Source: CAWJMD01 sp963843835
GTDB lineage: Bacteria > Actinomycetota > Actinomycetes > Actinomycetales > CAWJMD01
Direction of reading: 5' to 3'
Assembly (NCBI GenBank): GCA_963843835.1
Contig: CAWJMD010000008.1
Span: 496,001-560,000 of the forward strand
DNA length: 64,000 bases
Part shown: one piece after another, positions 25,871 to 35,535 of the stretch
Layout: the number at the start of each line of letters is the position of its first letter
Numbering within the stretch: position 1 is the first letter of the stretch
Position numbers and translations under genes: made by a program
Notes under the pieces: model-generated
The model's input: the letters and a program-made list of their open reading frames with translations, nothing else
Told to the model about the DNA's origin: nothing
The model's database searches: none

Positions 25871-27093
25871 CCGGCCCGACGCTCCACGGCGCCCCCGGAC
25901 CCTGGTTCGGCGACTTCGGCGGCCGCTTCGTCCCCGAGGCGCTCGTGGCCGTCCTCGACGAGGTCGCCGACGCGTACGCCAAGGCGTCGCTCGACCCTCG
26001 CTTCGCCGACGAGCTGGCGGAGCTGCACCGCACCTACACGGGTCGACCCAGCATCCTGACGGAGGTCCAGCGGTTCGCCGAGCACGCCGGTGGCGCCCGG
26101 GTGCTGCTCAAGCGTGAGGACCTCAACCACACCGGGTCGCACAAGATCAACAACGTGCTCGGCCAGGCGCTCCTCGCGAAGCGCATGGGCAAGGGCCGCA
26201 TCATCGCCGAGACGGGTGCCGGTCAGCACGGGGTGGCCAGCGCGACCGCTGCCGCCCTGATGGGCATGAGCTGCACCGTGTACATGGGCGAGGAGGACAC
26301 GCGACGCCAGGCGCTCAACGTGGCCAGGATGCGCCTGCTCGGTGCCGAGGTCGTGCCGGTCCGCAGCGGCTCCCGGACGCTCAAGGACGCGATCAACGAG
26401 GCCTTCCGTGACTGGGTCGCCCACGTCGACGACACGTTCTACCTGTTCGGCACCGCGGCCGGTCCGCACCCGTTCCCGGCGATGGTGCGCGACTTCCAGC
26501 AGGTGATCGGCATCGAGGCGAGGGCCCAGGTGCTGGAGCTGACCGGGCGGCTGCCCGACGTCGTGGCCGCGTGCGTCGGTGGAGGGTCCAACGCCCTGGG
26601 CATCTTCCACGCCTTCTACGAGGACGCCGAGGTCGAGCTGCTCGGCCTGGAGGCCGCCGGTGACGGTGTGTCCACCGGCCGCCACGCGGCCTCGATCAGC
26701 GGCGGCGACCCGGGAGTGCTGCACGGCGCCCGGACCTTCGTGCTGCAGGACGAGGACGGTCAGACCGTCGAGAGCCACTCGATCTCGGCCGGCCTGGACT
26801 ACCCGGGCGTGGGGCCCGAGCACGCGTGGCTGCACGCGACCGGTCGGGCCCGGTACGAGGGCGTCACCGACACCGAGGCCATGGACGCCATGGCCCTGCT
26901 GAGCCGTACCGAGGGGATCATCCCGGCGATCGAGAGCGCGCACGCGCTCGCCGGTGCGCTCCGCGAGGGCAACCGGCGTGGGCCGGGGTCGCTGCTGCTG
27001 GTCAACCTGTCCGGTCGCGGTGACAAGGACGTCGACACCGCCGCCCGCTGGTTCGCGCTCCTCGACGAGGACACCGACGGCCCCACGGCCTGA
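25867..27093 (+). CDS. trpB: Tryptophan synthase beta chain
   Basis: PLP enzyme joining indole and serine. The 408-residue protein has WFGDFGGRFVPEALVA, the PLP lysine in LNHTGSHKINN, GAGQHGVASATAAALMG, the phosphate-binding GGGSNALGIF and LSGRGDKDVDTA near the C-terminus. GTG 25867 overlaps the trpC stop as GTGA. It is separated from trpA by two unrelated genes. Confidence 0.97.
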   Translation: MTGPTLHGAPGPWFGDFGGRFVPEALVAVLDEVADAYAKASLDPRFADELAELHRTYTGRPSILTEVQRFAEHAGGARVLLKREDLNHTGSHKINNVLGQALLAKRMGKGRIIAETGAGQHGVASATAAALMGMSCTVYMGEEDTRRQALNVARMRLLGAEVVPVRSGSRTLKDAINEAFRDWVAHVDDTFYLFGTAAGPHPFPAMVRDFQQVIGIEARAQVLELTGRLPDVVAACVGGGSNALGIFHAFYEDAEVELLGLEAAGDGVSTGRHAASISGGDPGVLHGARTFVLQDEDGQTVESHSISAGLDYPGVGPEHAWLHATGRARYEGVTDTEAMDAMALLSRTEGIIPAIESAHALAGALREGNRRGPGSLLLVNLSGRGDKDVDTAARWFALLDEDTDGPTA

Positions 27094-27276
27094 CACCCCA
27101 CTGCCGCGCCTCCCCCGGCGCACGGCCCGTCGACCGGTCACGGTGGGGCACCGCGCCACCCGATCGCGTCGCACCCGGACGGGTTGCGTGGCACCATGGC
27201 CGCGATGGGGTGAGGCACGAGCGAGCACCCACCGGTTCACCTGGTCGGTCCAGTGGGGTCTCGACGGGGAGGCGCC

Positions 27277-28023
27277 GTGGGCTTCGACGCGGGGAGCCGG
27301 CCGGCGGTCCGTCGCGCGTTCGGCGTGGTGGCCCCGTCGGTCCTGCTCCTGCTGGCCGCCTGGTGCTCGGTGGGCTTCCGGGCGCCCGTCCCCGCGCAGG
27401 CACCGTCGGCAATCCGCGTCCAGCCGTTCTCGGACGAGGTCGCCGAACCACCCTGGGCGGACGGCCCGGGCACGACGGAGCCGGGCATCTACCTCAGCGC
27501 CATGCCCAGCGCCGCCACCTCGGGTGCCCCCACCCTCGAGGTGACGGAGCTGGTGTGGCTGAAGCACGACGTCGACGGCGTGACCCTGCGTCCGCCCGCG
27601 GTCGAGGCTGCCGGCGACGCCTTCATCGGAGGCTCCACGACAGCCGGGAGCGTGCAGGTCACCGCGGACGGGCAACCCGTGGCGGTGGACTCCTCAGCGC
27701 TCGCGTCGCCGGTGCAGGTCGCGTTCCCCGGCCGGACGCGGCGTTTCGAGCTGCGCTACGAGCTGACCACGGTGACTCCCGGGCCTATGGCGGCAGCAGC
27801 CGGTCCCCGCGGTGCCGCGCTGGCTCCGTTGAGCGACATCGGGTCCGACCTCCCGGTCGTCGTCTGGGCGAGCGGCACGCACGTCCGCACGCTGCAGTGC
27901 CCGCTGCTGCCGCCCGAGCGACGCAGCTGCGCGGTCGCCGAGCGCGCCGCCGTGCGGACCCTGCCGGGCCTGAGGACCACCGCGGCCCTGGTCGTCGTGC
28001 AGCTGGACACGGCAGGCCGGTGA
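27277..28023 (+). CDS. Exported protein of unknown function, between trpB and trpA
   Basis: A 248-residue protein with a signal or anchor segment (FGVVAPSVLLLLAAWCSVGF, then VPAQA) and an extracellular beta-rich domain. Two cysteines in the C-terminal part (LQCPLLPPERRSCAVAE) could form a disulfide. GTG 27277 is preferred because GGGAGG precedes it by 4 bases; the frame is open to 27253. The stop overlaps the next ATG as TGATG, so it is cotranslated with the CopD-like membrane protein. The pairing suggests an envelope role, perhaps in metal handling, but this is not shown by the sequence. Confidence 0.75.
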   Translation: MGFDAGSRPAVRRAFGVVAPSVLLLLAAWCSVGFRAPVPAQAPSAIRVQPFSDEVAEPPWADGPGTTEPGIYLSAMPSAATSGAPTLEVTELVWLKHDVDGVTLRPPAVEAAGDAFIGGSTTAGSVQVTADGQPVAVDSSALASPVQVAFPGRTRRFELRYELTTVTPGPMAAAAGPRGAALAPLSDIGSDLPVVVWASGTHVRTLQCPLLPPERRSCAVAERAAVRTLPGLRTTAALVVVQLDTAGR

Positions 28024-28786
28024 TGCCGGGGCCGACGGAGGGTCTCGTGCTGGCGCTGGCGCGCGGGCTCGAGCACGTCGGCTTCGTGCTCCTGGCCGGG
28101 ACCCTGTTGTTCTGGGCGCTCGTGTGGCCGGCGGGTTCGCGGCACAGGCACCTGGCCCGTCTCGCCACGGGTGGCGCCGGGCTGGTGCTGGTGGGCACGC
28201 TGGCCGCTCCGGCCTGGCGACTGGCGACAGGTGCGGACGCTGCGGACGCCCTGCCACCCGGCCAGGGGACGGCGGCGATCATCCGGCTGGCCGTGCTGGC
28301 CTGTCTCTGGGGCTTCTTCGCCGACCTGCTGAGCCGGCCCCTCGTGGGCGGCCGGCGTCTGGCCGGTCTGGGGGCGGTGGTGCTGCTGTCGGCAACGCTC
28401 TGCGTCCCGCCGGGTTCCGTCGACGAGGGCGGCCTTGCCCGTCCGCTCCTCCGCGGCCTCGAGCTGCTGGGTGAGGCCGGCTGGCTCGGGAGCCTGGCTG
28501 CTGGTCTCTCGGTCGTGGCGGCGGACGGACTCCGGCGGCCCCCGGAGTGGACCGGGCGGTTCGGCCGGCTGGCGGGTGCGAGCCTGGTGGCGCTCCTGGT
28601 CTCCGGTGTGGCGCAGGTCCTGCGGGGTCACGAGCGCGTGCTGAGCGTGGGGGCCTACCCGTGGCCCACGCTGCTGGGGGTCACGGTCTTCGCTGCCCTG
28701 GCCCTGGCGGCGGTCTCGACGACGGCGCGAGTCTCGGTCACCGGCGGTGCGCCCGCGCCGTCGGCGGGCCACGGGGCGGCGACTAG
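28023..28786 (+). CDS. CopD-like polytopic membrane protein, 3' end uncertain (probable indel)
   Basis: From ATG 28023 a membrane protein with about six hydrophobic helices can be read to about residue 240. RFGRLAGASLVALLVSGVAQ followed by YPWPTLLGVTVFAALAL resembles the C-terminal helices of CopD copper-resistance proteins, and HVGFVLLAGTLLFWALVW fits their first helix. In the frame as written there is no stop until 29447, which would overlap trpA by almost 600 bases and read non-membrane shadow sequence; a single-base shift between about 28700 and 28780 would end the gene at TAG 28784-28786. I therefore give 28786 as the likely end. CopD similarity is moderate. Confidence 0.55.
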
Positions 28787-28851
28787 CATCGACGCGTCGG
28801 TCGCAACGGACCGACCTCGGCCTGGAGGAGCGTCGGTCTGGTGGTCAACGG

Positions 28852-29706
28852 ATGAGCGGGACCACGGTCCGTCGCACGACGAGCAGCTCCCTGGACGCGG
28901 CGGCCGCGGCAGGGCGCTCGGCGCTCGTCGGGTACCTGCCGGTGGGGTACCCCGACCTGGCCGGCTCCGTCGAGGCGGCCAGGGTCCTGGTGGACTCGGG
29001 CGTCGACGTGATCGAGCTGGGCCTGCCGTACTCCGACCCGTCGATGGACGGCTCGGTGATCCAGCTGGCGGCCGACGGCGCGCTGCGGGCCGGGACCCGG
29101 ACCCGTCACGTGCTGCAGGCGGTCGAGCAGGTCGCCGGCGCGGGATCGCAGGCCGGCGTCGCGGTGGTCGTGATGACGTACTGGAACCCCGTTCTGCGCT
29201 ACGGGGTCGACGCCTTCGCCCGCGACCTTGCCTCGGCTGGCGGCGCGGGCCTGATCACCCCGGACCTCACACCCGACGCCGGCCCCGAGTGGCTGGAGGC
29301 TTCGGAGGCCCACGACCTGGATCGGATCTTCCTGGTGGCCCCCTCGTCCACCCCGCAGCGCCTGTCCGACACCGTCGCTGCCTGCCGCGGCTTCGTGTAC
29401 GCCGCCTCGCTGATGGGGGTCACGGGCGAGCGGGCGTCGGTGGGTGAGCACGCGAGGGCCCTCGTCGAGCGCACCCGCGCTGCCGGGGCCACGCGGGTGT
29501 GCGTCGGCCTCGGCGTCTCGACGCCCGACCAGGCCGCCGAGGTGGCCGGGTACGCCGACGGCGTGATCGTCGGGTCGGCGCTCGTGCGCTGCCTCACCGA
29601 GGCCGGTCCCGACGACCAGGCCGCCGGCCGCAGGCGGCTCGCGGACGTGACCCGGGCCCTGGCCGAGGCCGTGGCCGCGGCCGGTCCCACCGGGGACGCG
29701 CGGTGA
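28852..29706 (+). CDS. trpA: Tryptophan synthase alpha chain
   Basis: Cleaves indole-3-glycerol phosphate to indole, channelled to TrpB. The 284-residue TIM barrel has ALVGYLPVGYPDL, VIELGLPYSDPSMDG (catalytic Glu and Asp; family has PVMDGP), MTYWNPVLRYG, GLITPDLTPDAG, VYAASLMGVTGER and GVSTPDQAAEVAGYADGVIVG. The ATG at 28852 lacks a strong ribosome site; GGAGGAG is 17 bases upstream. A TAGCAT box at 28784 may provide a separate promoter. The stop overlaps the lgt GTG start. Confidence 0.96.
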   Translation: MSGTTVRRTTSSSLDAAAAAGRSALVGYLPVGYPDLAGSVEAARVLVDSGVDVIELGLPYSDPSMDGSVIQLAADGALRAGTRTRHVLQAVEQVAGAGSQAGVAVVVMTYWNPVLRYGVDAFARDLASAGGAGLITPDLTPDAGPEWLEASEAHDLDRIFLVAPSSTPQRLSDTVAACRGFVYAASLMGVTGERASVGEHARALVERTRAAGATRVCVGLGVSTPDQAAEVAGYADGVIVGSALVRCLTEAGPDDQAAGRRRLADVTRALAEAVAAAGPTGDAR

Positions 29707-30710
29707 GCCCCGCGGCCATCCTGGTCTCCCATGCGGCATCACTGCCTGCGGTGATCCCGAGCCCGGACCGGGGGGTGTGGCACCTCGGGCCCTTCCCGTT
29801 GCGGGCCTACGCCCTGTTCATCCTGGTCGGCATCGGGATCGCCCTCTGGCTCGGCTCGCGACGGTGGGTGGCACGGGGTGGCGAGCCGGGTGTCGTCGCC
29901 GACGTCGCGGTCTGGGCCGTCCCTTTCGGTGTCGTCGGCGCGCGGATCTACCACGTCATCACCTCGCCCGACGCCTACTTCGGGCCCGGGGGCGACCCCC
30001 TCAAGGCGCTGCGCGTCTGGGAGGGGGGTCTCGGGATCTGGGGAGCCGTCGCCTTCGGTGCGGTGGGCGCGGTCATCGGGTGTCGTCGTGCTGGGGTACG
30101 CGTGTCGTCCTACGCGGACGCGGTGGCGCCCGGGGTGCTCATCGCCCAGGCCGTCGGCCGGCTCGGCAACTGGTTCAACCAGGAGCTGTTCGGTCGCCCG
30201 ACCGATCTGCCCTGGGCGCTCGCCATCGACCCGCCCAACCGCCCGGCCGGGTACGAGCAGTTCTCGACGTTCCACCCCACGTTCCTCTACGAGCTGCTGT
30301 GGAACCTCGCGGCCGCGCTGCTGCTGCTCTGGCTGGACCGCCGGTACCGCCTCGGCCACGGACAGGTGTTCTGGGCGTACGTCGGCCTGTACACGGCAGG
30401 ACGCCTGTGGATCGAGGCGCTGCGCATCGACGACGCGGAACGTGTGCTGGGACTGCGGCTCAACATCTGGACGTCGATCCTCGTGCTCACGCTGGCCGTC
30501 GTGTTCTTCGTCCGCAGCGTGAGACGGCACCCCGTGCGTGAGGACGGCGTGCTGACCCACCCGCCGGCCGACCCCGCGCCGCCCGCCGACCGGCCCGGGG
30601 CGCCGCACGAGGCGGAGGAGGCCGGGGGAGCCGGGGCGGGGAGCCCGACCGCGGCGGGCGGGTCGGTTGCGCCACCGGGGCACGGCGAGGACTCCACAGG
30701 GACGCGCTAG
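29703..30710 (+). CDS. lgt: Prolipoprotein diacylglyceryl transferase
   Basis: Inner-membrane enzyme adding diacylglycerol to the lipobox Cys of prolipoproteins, such as the LivK-like protein at 40171. The 335-residue protein has about seven helices and the signature GRLGNWFNQELFGRPTDLPW, the periplasm-facing FHPTFLYE and the GLYTAGRLWIEALRID segment. A disordered Pro/Ala/Glu-rich tail of about 60 residues follows the last helix, as in other actinobacteria. GTG 29703 overlaps the trpA stop as GTGA. Confidence 0.95.
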   Translation: MSPAAILVSHAASLPAVIPSPDRGVWHLGPFPLRAYALFILVGIGIALWLGSRRWVARGGEPGVVADVAVWAVPFGVVGARIYHVITSPDAYFGPGGDPLKALRVWEGGLGIWGAVAFGAVGAVIGCRRAGVRVSSYADAVAPGVLIAQAVGRLGNWFNQELFGRPTDLPWALAIDPPNRPAGYEQFSTFHPTFLYELLWNLAAALLLLWLDRRYRLGHGQVFWAYVGLYTAGRLWIEALRIDDAERVLGLRLNIWTSILVLTLAVVFFVRSVRRHPVREDGVLTHPPADPAPPADRPGAPHEAEEAGGAGAGSPTAAGGSVAPPGHGEDSTGTR

Positions 30711-30767
30711 ACGCCTCCTCGGACGTCCGGCCGTCGACCAGGGATCGTCCCAACCGGCAGGATGTCT

Positions 30768-30786
30768 GATCTCGATATGTGAGACC
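30768..30786. promoter_or_regulatory. Imperfect inverted repeat upstream of gltB (possible operator)
   Basis: GATCTC-gatatgt-GAGACC: the arms match over 5 of 6 positions. It lies about 185 bases before the gltB start in the 260-bp gap after lgt, in an unusually AT-rich patch. A TATCGT at 30827-30832 could be a -10 box. It does not fit the GlnR or AmtR consensus, so the regulator is unknown. Confidence 0.4.
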
Positions 30787-30970
30787 ACCCCGGGATTCGT
30801 GCACCGTGGCGTGCGTTTGCGTCGTGTATCGTCACGGCCATCCGAGGAGCCAGCGCCGACTCCTCCAGCCGGCCGCCGGGTCCCCCCGGGCGGCTCACCG
30901 TCCGGCCCCTCGGGTCCGGGCGGTCCCACGTCGCTGCGCACGCCGCAGCCGCCTCGTCAGGACGGTGCAG

Positions 30971-33900
30971 ATGCTCTCGCCCTTCACCAGGTTCTCCAGC
31001 CGGCCACCGGCTCAGGGCCTCTACGACGGCGCGCAGGAGCACGACGCGTGCGGTGTGGCCTTCGTCGCCACGCTCCGCGGCACCCCCGGGCACGACATCG
31101 TCGAGCACGCCCTCACGGCGCTGCGCAACCTCGACCACCGCGGCGCGGTGGGCGCCGAGGTCGACAGCGGCGACGGCGCCGGGATCCTCACCCAGGTGCC
31201 TGACGCCTTCCTGCGCGAGGTGGTCGACTTCGACCTGCCCGTGGCCGGCGCCTACGCCGTCGGTGCGGTGTTCCTGCCCGACGACGACGCGGAGGACCGC
31301 GAGACCGTCCGCAGGATCGAGGAGATCTGCGCGGAGGAGGGCCTGAGCGTGCTGGGCTGGCGCGACGTCCCGGTGACGTCGTCCCTCGTCGGGTCGATGG
31401 CGCGGGCCTGCATGCCACGGTTCCGCCAGCTGTTCGTCAGCGCGACGAACGTGCCGCTGCGCGGCCTGGCCCTCGACCGGCTGGCCTTCTGCGCGCGCAA
31501 GCGCATCGAGCGCGAGACCGGCGCCTACGTCGCCTCCCTGTCCAGCCGCACGCTCCTCTACAAGGGCATGCTGACGACCGGCCAGCTCGAGCCCTTCTTC
31601 CCCGACCTGTCCGACCGCAGGTTCGCCACGCAGCTCGCGGTCGTGCACTCCCGGTTCTCCACCAACACGTTCCCGTCCTGGCCCCTGGCGCACCCGTACC
31701 GCTACATCGCCCACAACGGCGAGATCAACACCGTGCGCGGCAACCGCAACTGGATGAACGCCCGCGAGAGCCAGCTCAGCACCGACCTGATCCCGGGCGA
31801 CCTGGCCCGGCTGTTCCCGATCTGCACGCCCGGCGGGAGCGACTCGGCCACCTTCGACGAGGTGCTCGAGCTGCTGCACCTCGCTGGCCGCTCGCTGCCT
31901 CACGCGGTCCTGATGATGATCCCGGAGGCGTGGGAGAACCACGCCGACATGGACCCCGCACGGCGCGCCTTCTACGAGTTCCACTCGATGTTCATGGAGC
32001 CCTGGGACGGCCCCGCCGACCTCGTCTTCACCGACGGCACGCAGATCGGCGCCGTGCTCGACCGCAACGGCCTGCGTCCCTCCAGGTACTGGGTGACGGA
32101 CGAGGGGCTCGTCGTCCTGGCCAGCGAGGCCGGCGTGCTGGACCTCGACCCGGCCAGGGTCGTCCGCAAGGGACGCCTGCAGCCCGGCCGCATGTTCCTG
32201 GTCGACACCGAGGCCGGCCGCCTGATCGACGACGACGAGGTCAAGAACGACCTGGCGTCGCAGCAACCCTACGACGAGTGGCTGCATGCCGGCCTGATCC
32301 GGCTGTCCGCCCTGCCCGAGCGCGAGCACGTCCTGCACACGCACTCGTCGGTCACGCGGCGCCAGCAGACGTTCGGCTACACCGAGGAGGAGCTGCGGAT
32401 CCTCGTCGCCCCGATGGCACGCGCCGGTGCGGAGCCGATCGGCTCGATGGGCACCGACACCCCGATCGCCGTGCTGTCCGCCCGGCCGCGGCTGCTCTTC
32501 GACTACTTCACGCAGCTGTTCGCACAGGTGACCAACCCGCCGCTCGACGCCATCCGCGAGGAGCTCGTCACCAGCCTCGCCACCGTGATGGGCCCCGAGG
32601 GCAACCTGCTGTCCGCCTCGCCCAGCCAGGCCCGTCAGGTCGTCCTCGACTTCCCGGTGATCGACAACGACGAGCTGGCCAAGATCCTGCACATCAACTC
32701 GGACGGCGACCTGCCCGGGTTCGCCACCGTCCGGGTCAAGGGGCTCTACCGGGTCGACGGTGGTGGTGACGCCCTGCGCGCGCGCATCGACGAGGTCTGC
32801 GCCGAGGTGTCGGCGGCGATCGAGCGCGGGGCGCGGTTCGTCGTGCTGTCCGACCGCGACTCCGACGCCGACCTCGCCCCATCCCGTCGCTGCTGCTCAC
32901 GAGCGCCGTCCACCACCACCTGATCCGCGAGAAGACGCGCACCCTGGTCGGTCTCGTCGTCGAGGCCGGGGACGTGCGCGAGGTGCACCACGTGGCGCTG
33001 CTGGTCGGCTACGGCGCGGCCGCGGTGAACCCGTACCTGGCGATGGAGTCCGTCGAGGACCTCTGTCGCAGCGGCCAGATCACCGGCATCGAGCCGGAGA
33101 AGGCGGTCCGCCAGCTCATCTACGCCCTCGGCAAGGGCGTGCTCAAGGTGATGAGCAAGATGGGCATCTCCACGGTGGCGTCCTACCGGGGCGCGCAGGT
33201 CTTCGAGGCGATCGGCCTGGCCAACGACCTGGTCGACACCTACTTCACGGGCACCACGTCGCAGCTCGGCGGCGTCGGGCTCGACGTCCTGGCCGCGGAG
33301 GTCGCGTCCCGGCACGCCACGGCGTACCCAGCGGCCGGCGTGCGCGCGCCGCACCGGCGTCTCGACGTCGGCGGCGAGTACCAGTGGCGGCGTGAGGGCG
33401 AGCCGCACCTCTTCGACCCCGACACCGTCTTCCGGCTGCAGCACGCGACCCGCGCCGGCCGGTACGACGTGTACCGCCAGTACACCGCGGCGGTCGACGC
33501 GCAGGCCGAACGGCTGATGACCCTGCGCGGGCTCTTCGAGCTGCGGACGGGGGACCGCACGCCGGTGCCCATCGACGAGGTCGAGCCGGTCTCCGAGATC
33601 GTGAAGCGCTTCTCGACCGGCGCCATGAGCTACGGCTCCATCTCCGCCGAGGCCCACGAGACGCTGGCTGTCGCGATGAACAGCCTGGGCGGCAAGTCGA
33701 ACACCGGCGAGGGCGGGGAGGACCCGGACCGCCTGGTCGACCCGGTGCGCCGCAGCGCGGTGAAGCAGGTCGCGTCCGGCCGGTTCGGGGTCACCAGCCT
33801 CTACCTCACCCACGCCGACGACATCCAGATCAAGATGGCCCAGGGCGCCAAGCCGGGGGAGGGCGGCCAGCTGCCCGGAGGCAAGGTCTACCCCTGGATC

Positions 33901-35535
33901 GCGCGGACGCGTCACTCGACCCCGGGGGTCGGGCTCATCTCGCCGCCGCCGCACCACGACATCTACTCGATCGAGGACCTGGCGCAGCTGATCCACGACC
34001 TGAAGAACGCGAACCCGTCCGCTCGTGTGCACGTGAAGCTGGTCAGCGAGATCGGGGTGGGTACGGTCGCAGCCGGTGTGTCGAAGGCCCACGCCGACGT
34101 CGTGCTGATCTCCGGCCACGACGGCGGGACCGGCGCCAGCCCGCTGACGTCCCTCAAGCACGCCGGTGCGCCGTGGGAGCTCGGTCTCGCCGAGACCCAG
34201 CAGACGCTCCTTCTCAACGGCCTCCGCGACCGCATCACCGTGCAGTGCGACGGTCAGCTGAAGACCGGGCGTGACGTCGTGATCGCGGCCCTGCTCGGCG
34301 CCGAGGAGTTCGGCTTCGCGACGGCGCCGCTGGTGGTCTCCGGCTGCGTGATGATGCGCGTGTGCCACCTCGACACCTGCCCCGTCGGCATCGCGACCCA
34401 GAACCCCGAGCTGCGCCAGCGCTTCTCGGGCAAGCCTGAGTTCGTCGTCACCTTCTTCGAGTTCCTTGCCCAGGAGGTGCGCGAGTATCTCGCGGCGCTC
34501 GGGTTCCGGAGCATCGACGAGGCCGTCGGGCACGTGGAGCTGATCGACGCCCGCAAGGCCGTCCAGCACTGGAAGGCGGACGGGCTCGACCTGGCGCCGA
34601 TCCTGTACCGACCCGAGCTGCCCGACGGCACGCCCCTGTCGCGACAGGTCGGCCAGGACCACGGCCTCGAGAAGGCCCTCGACCACGCACTGGTCACGAT
34701 CAGCGGGGACGCCCTCGAGAACGGCGCACCGGTGCGCGGCGAGATCGCGATCCGCAACATCAACCGCACCGTGGGCACGATCCTCGGCCACGAGGTGACG
34801 CGCAGGTACGGCGCGGAGGGGCTGCCACCGGGGACCATCGACCTGACGCTCACGGGCTCAGCCGGACAGTCGTTCGGGGCGTTCGTTCCCCGGGGCATCA
34901 CGCTGCGGCTCGTGGGCGACGCCAACGACTACGTCGGCAAGGGCCTGTGCGGCGGGACGCTCGTGGTCACGCCAGACCCGGCCGCACCCTTCGTGGCCGA
35001 GTCGAACGTGGTGGCGGGCAACGTGATCGGCTACGGGGCGACCTCCGGTGAGATGTACCTGCGTGGTCTCGTGGGTGAGCGGTTCTGCGTCCGCAACTCG
35101 GGCGCCACGGCCGTCGTCGAGGGCGTCGGTGACCACGGCTGCGAGTACATGACCGGCGGCACCGTTCTCGTCCTCGGACCCACCGGCCGCAACTTCGGCG
35201 CCGGCATGTCCGGGGGCACCGCCTACGTGCTCGACCTCGACGAGCGCCTGCTCAACCCTGCCGCCGCCGCCTCCGGTGAGCTGGGTGCGCACCGGCTCGA
35301 CGCGGACGACGTCGAGGTCGTCGCGAAGCTGCTGCGGAAGCACCGGGAGAACACGGGCTCGGCGGTCGCTGGTGCACTGCTCCAGGACCTCTCCACCCTG
35401 CCGGACCGCGTGACCAAGCTCGTGCCGCGCGAGTACGCCCGAGTCCTCGACGTGCGGGCGGCGGCGGCCGACGAAGGACTTGACCCGGACGGGGACCTCG
35501 TCTGGTCCCGGATCATGGAGGGCACCCGTGGCTGA
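30971..35535 (+). CDS. gltB: Glutamate synthase large subunit, interrupted by a one-base deletion near 32880
   Basis: NADPH-dependent glutamate synthase: releases ammonia from glutamine and builds glutamate from 2-oxoglutarate. The N-terminal amidotransferase nucleophile is the Cys of EHDACGVAFVATLRG after a short propeptide; then come the central domain, the FMN/Fe-S synthase domain (RFSTGAMSYGSIS, GEGGEDPDR, SGHDGGTGASPLTSLKHAG, the Cys cluster CHLDTCPVGIATQ) and the C-terminal beta-helix (GNVIGYGATSGEMYLRGL). The frame from 30971 runs into a false stop at 32923. Restoring one C in the run 32877-32880 joins DSDADLAP to IPSLLLTSAVHHHLIREKTR and yields a normal protein of about 1,521 residues. 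The break is probably a sequence error, as all motifs are intact. Confidence 0.93.

Noticed and set aside
28023..29447. A 474-residue CopD-like protein overlapping trpA by about 600 bases
   Set aside because: Beyond about 28780 the translation is Gly/Arg-rich shadow of trpA without membrane character. An indel is a better explanation.
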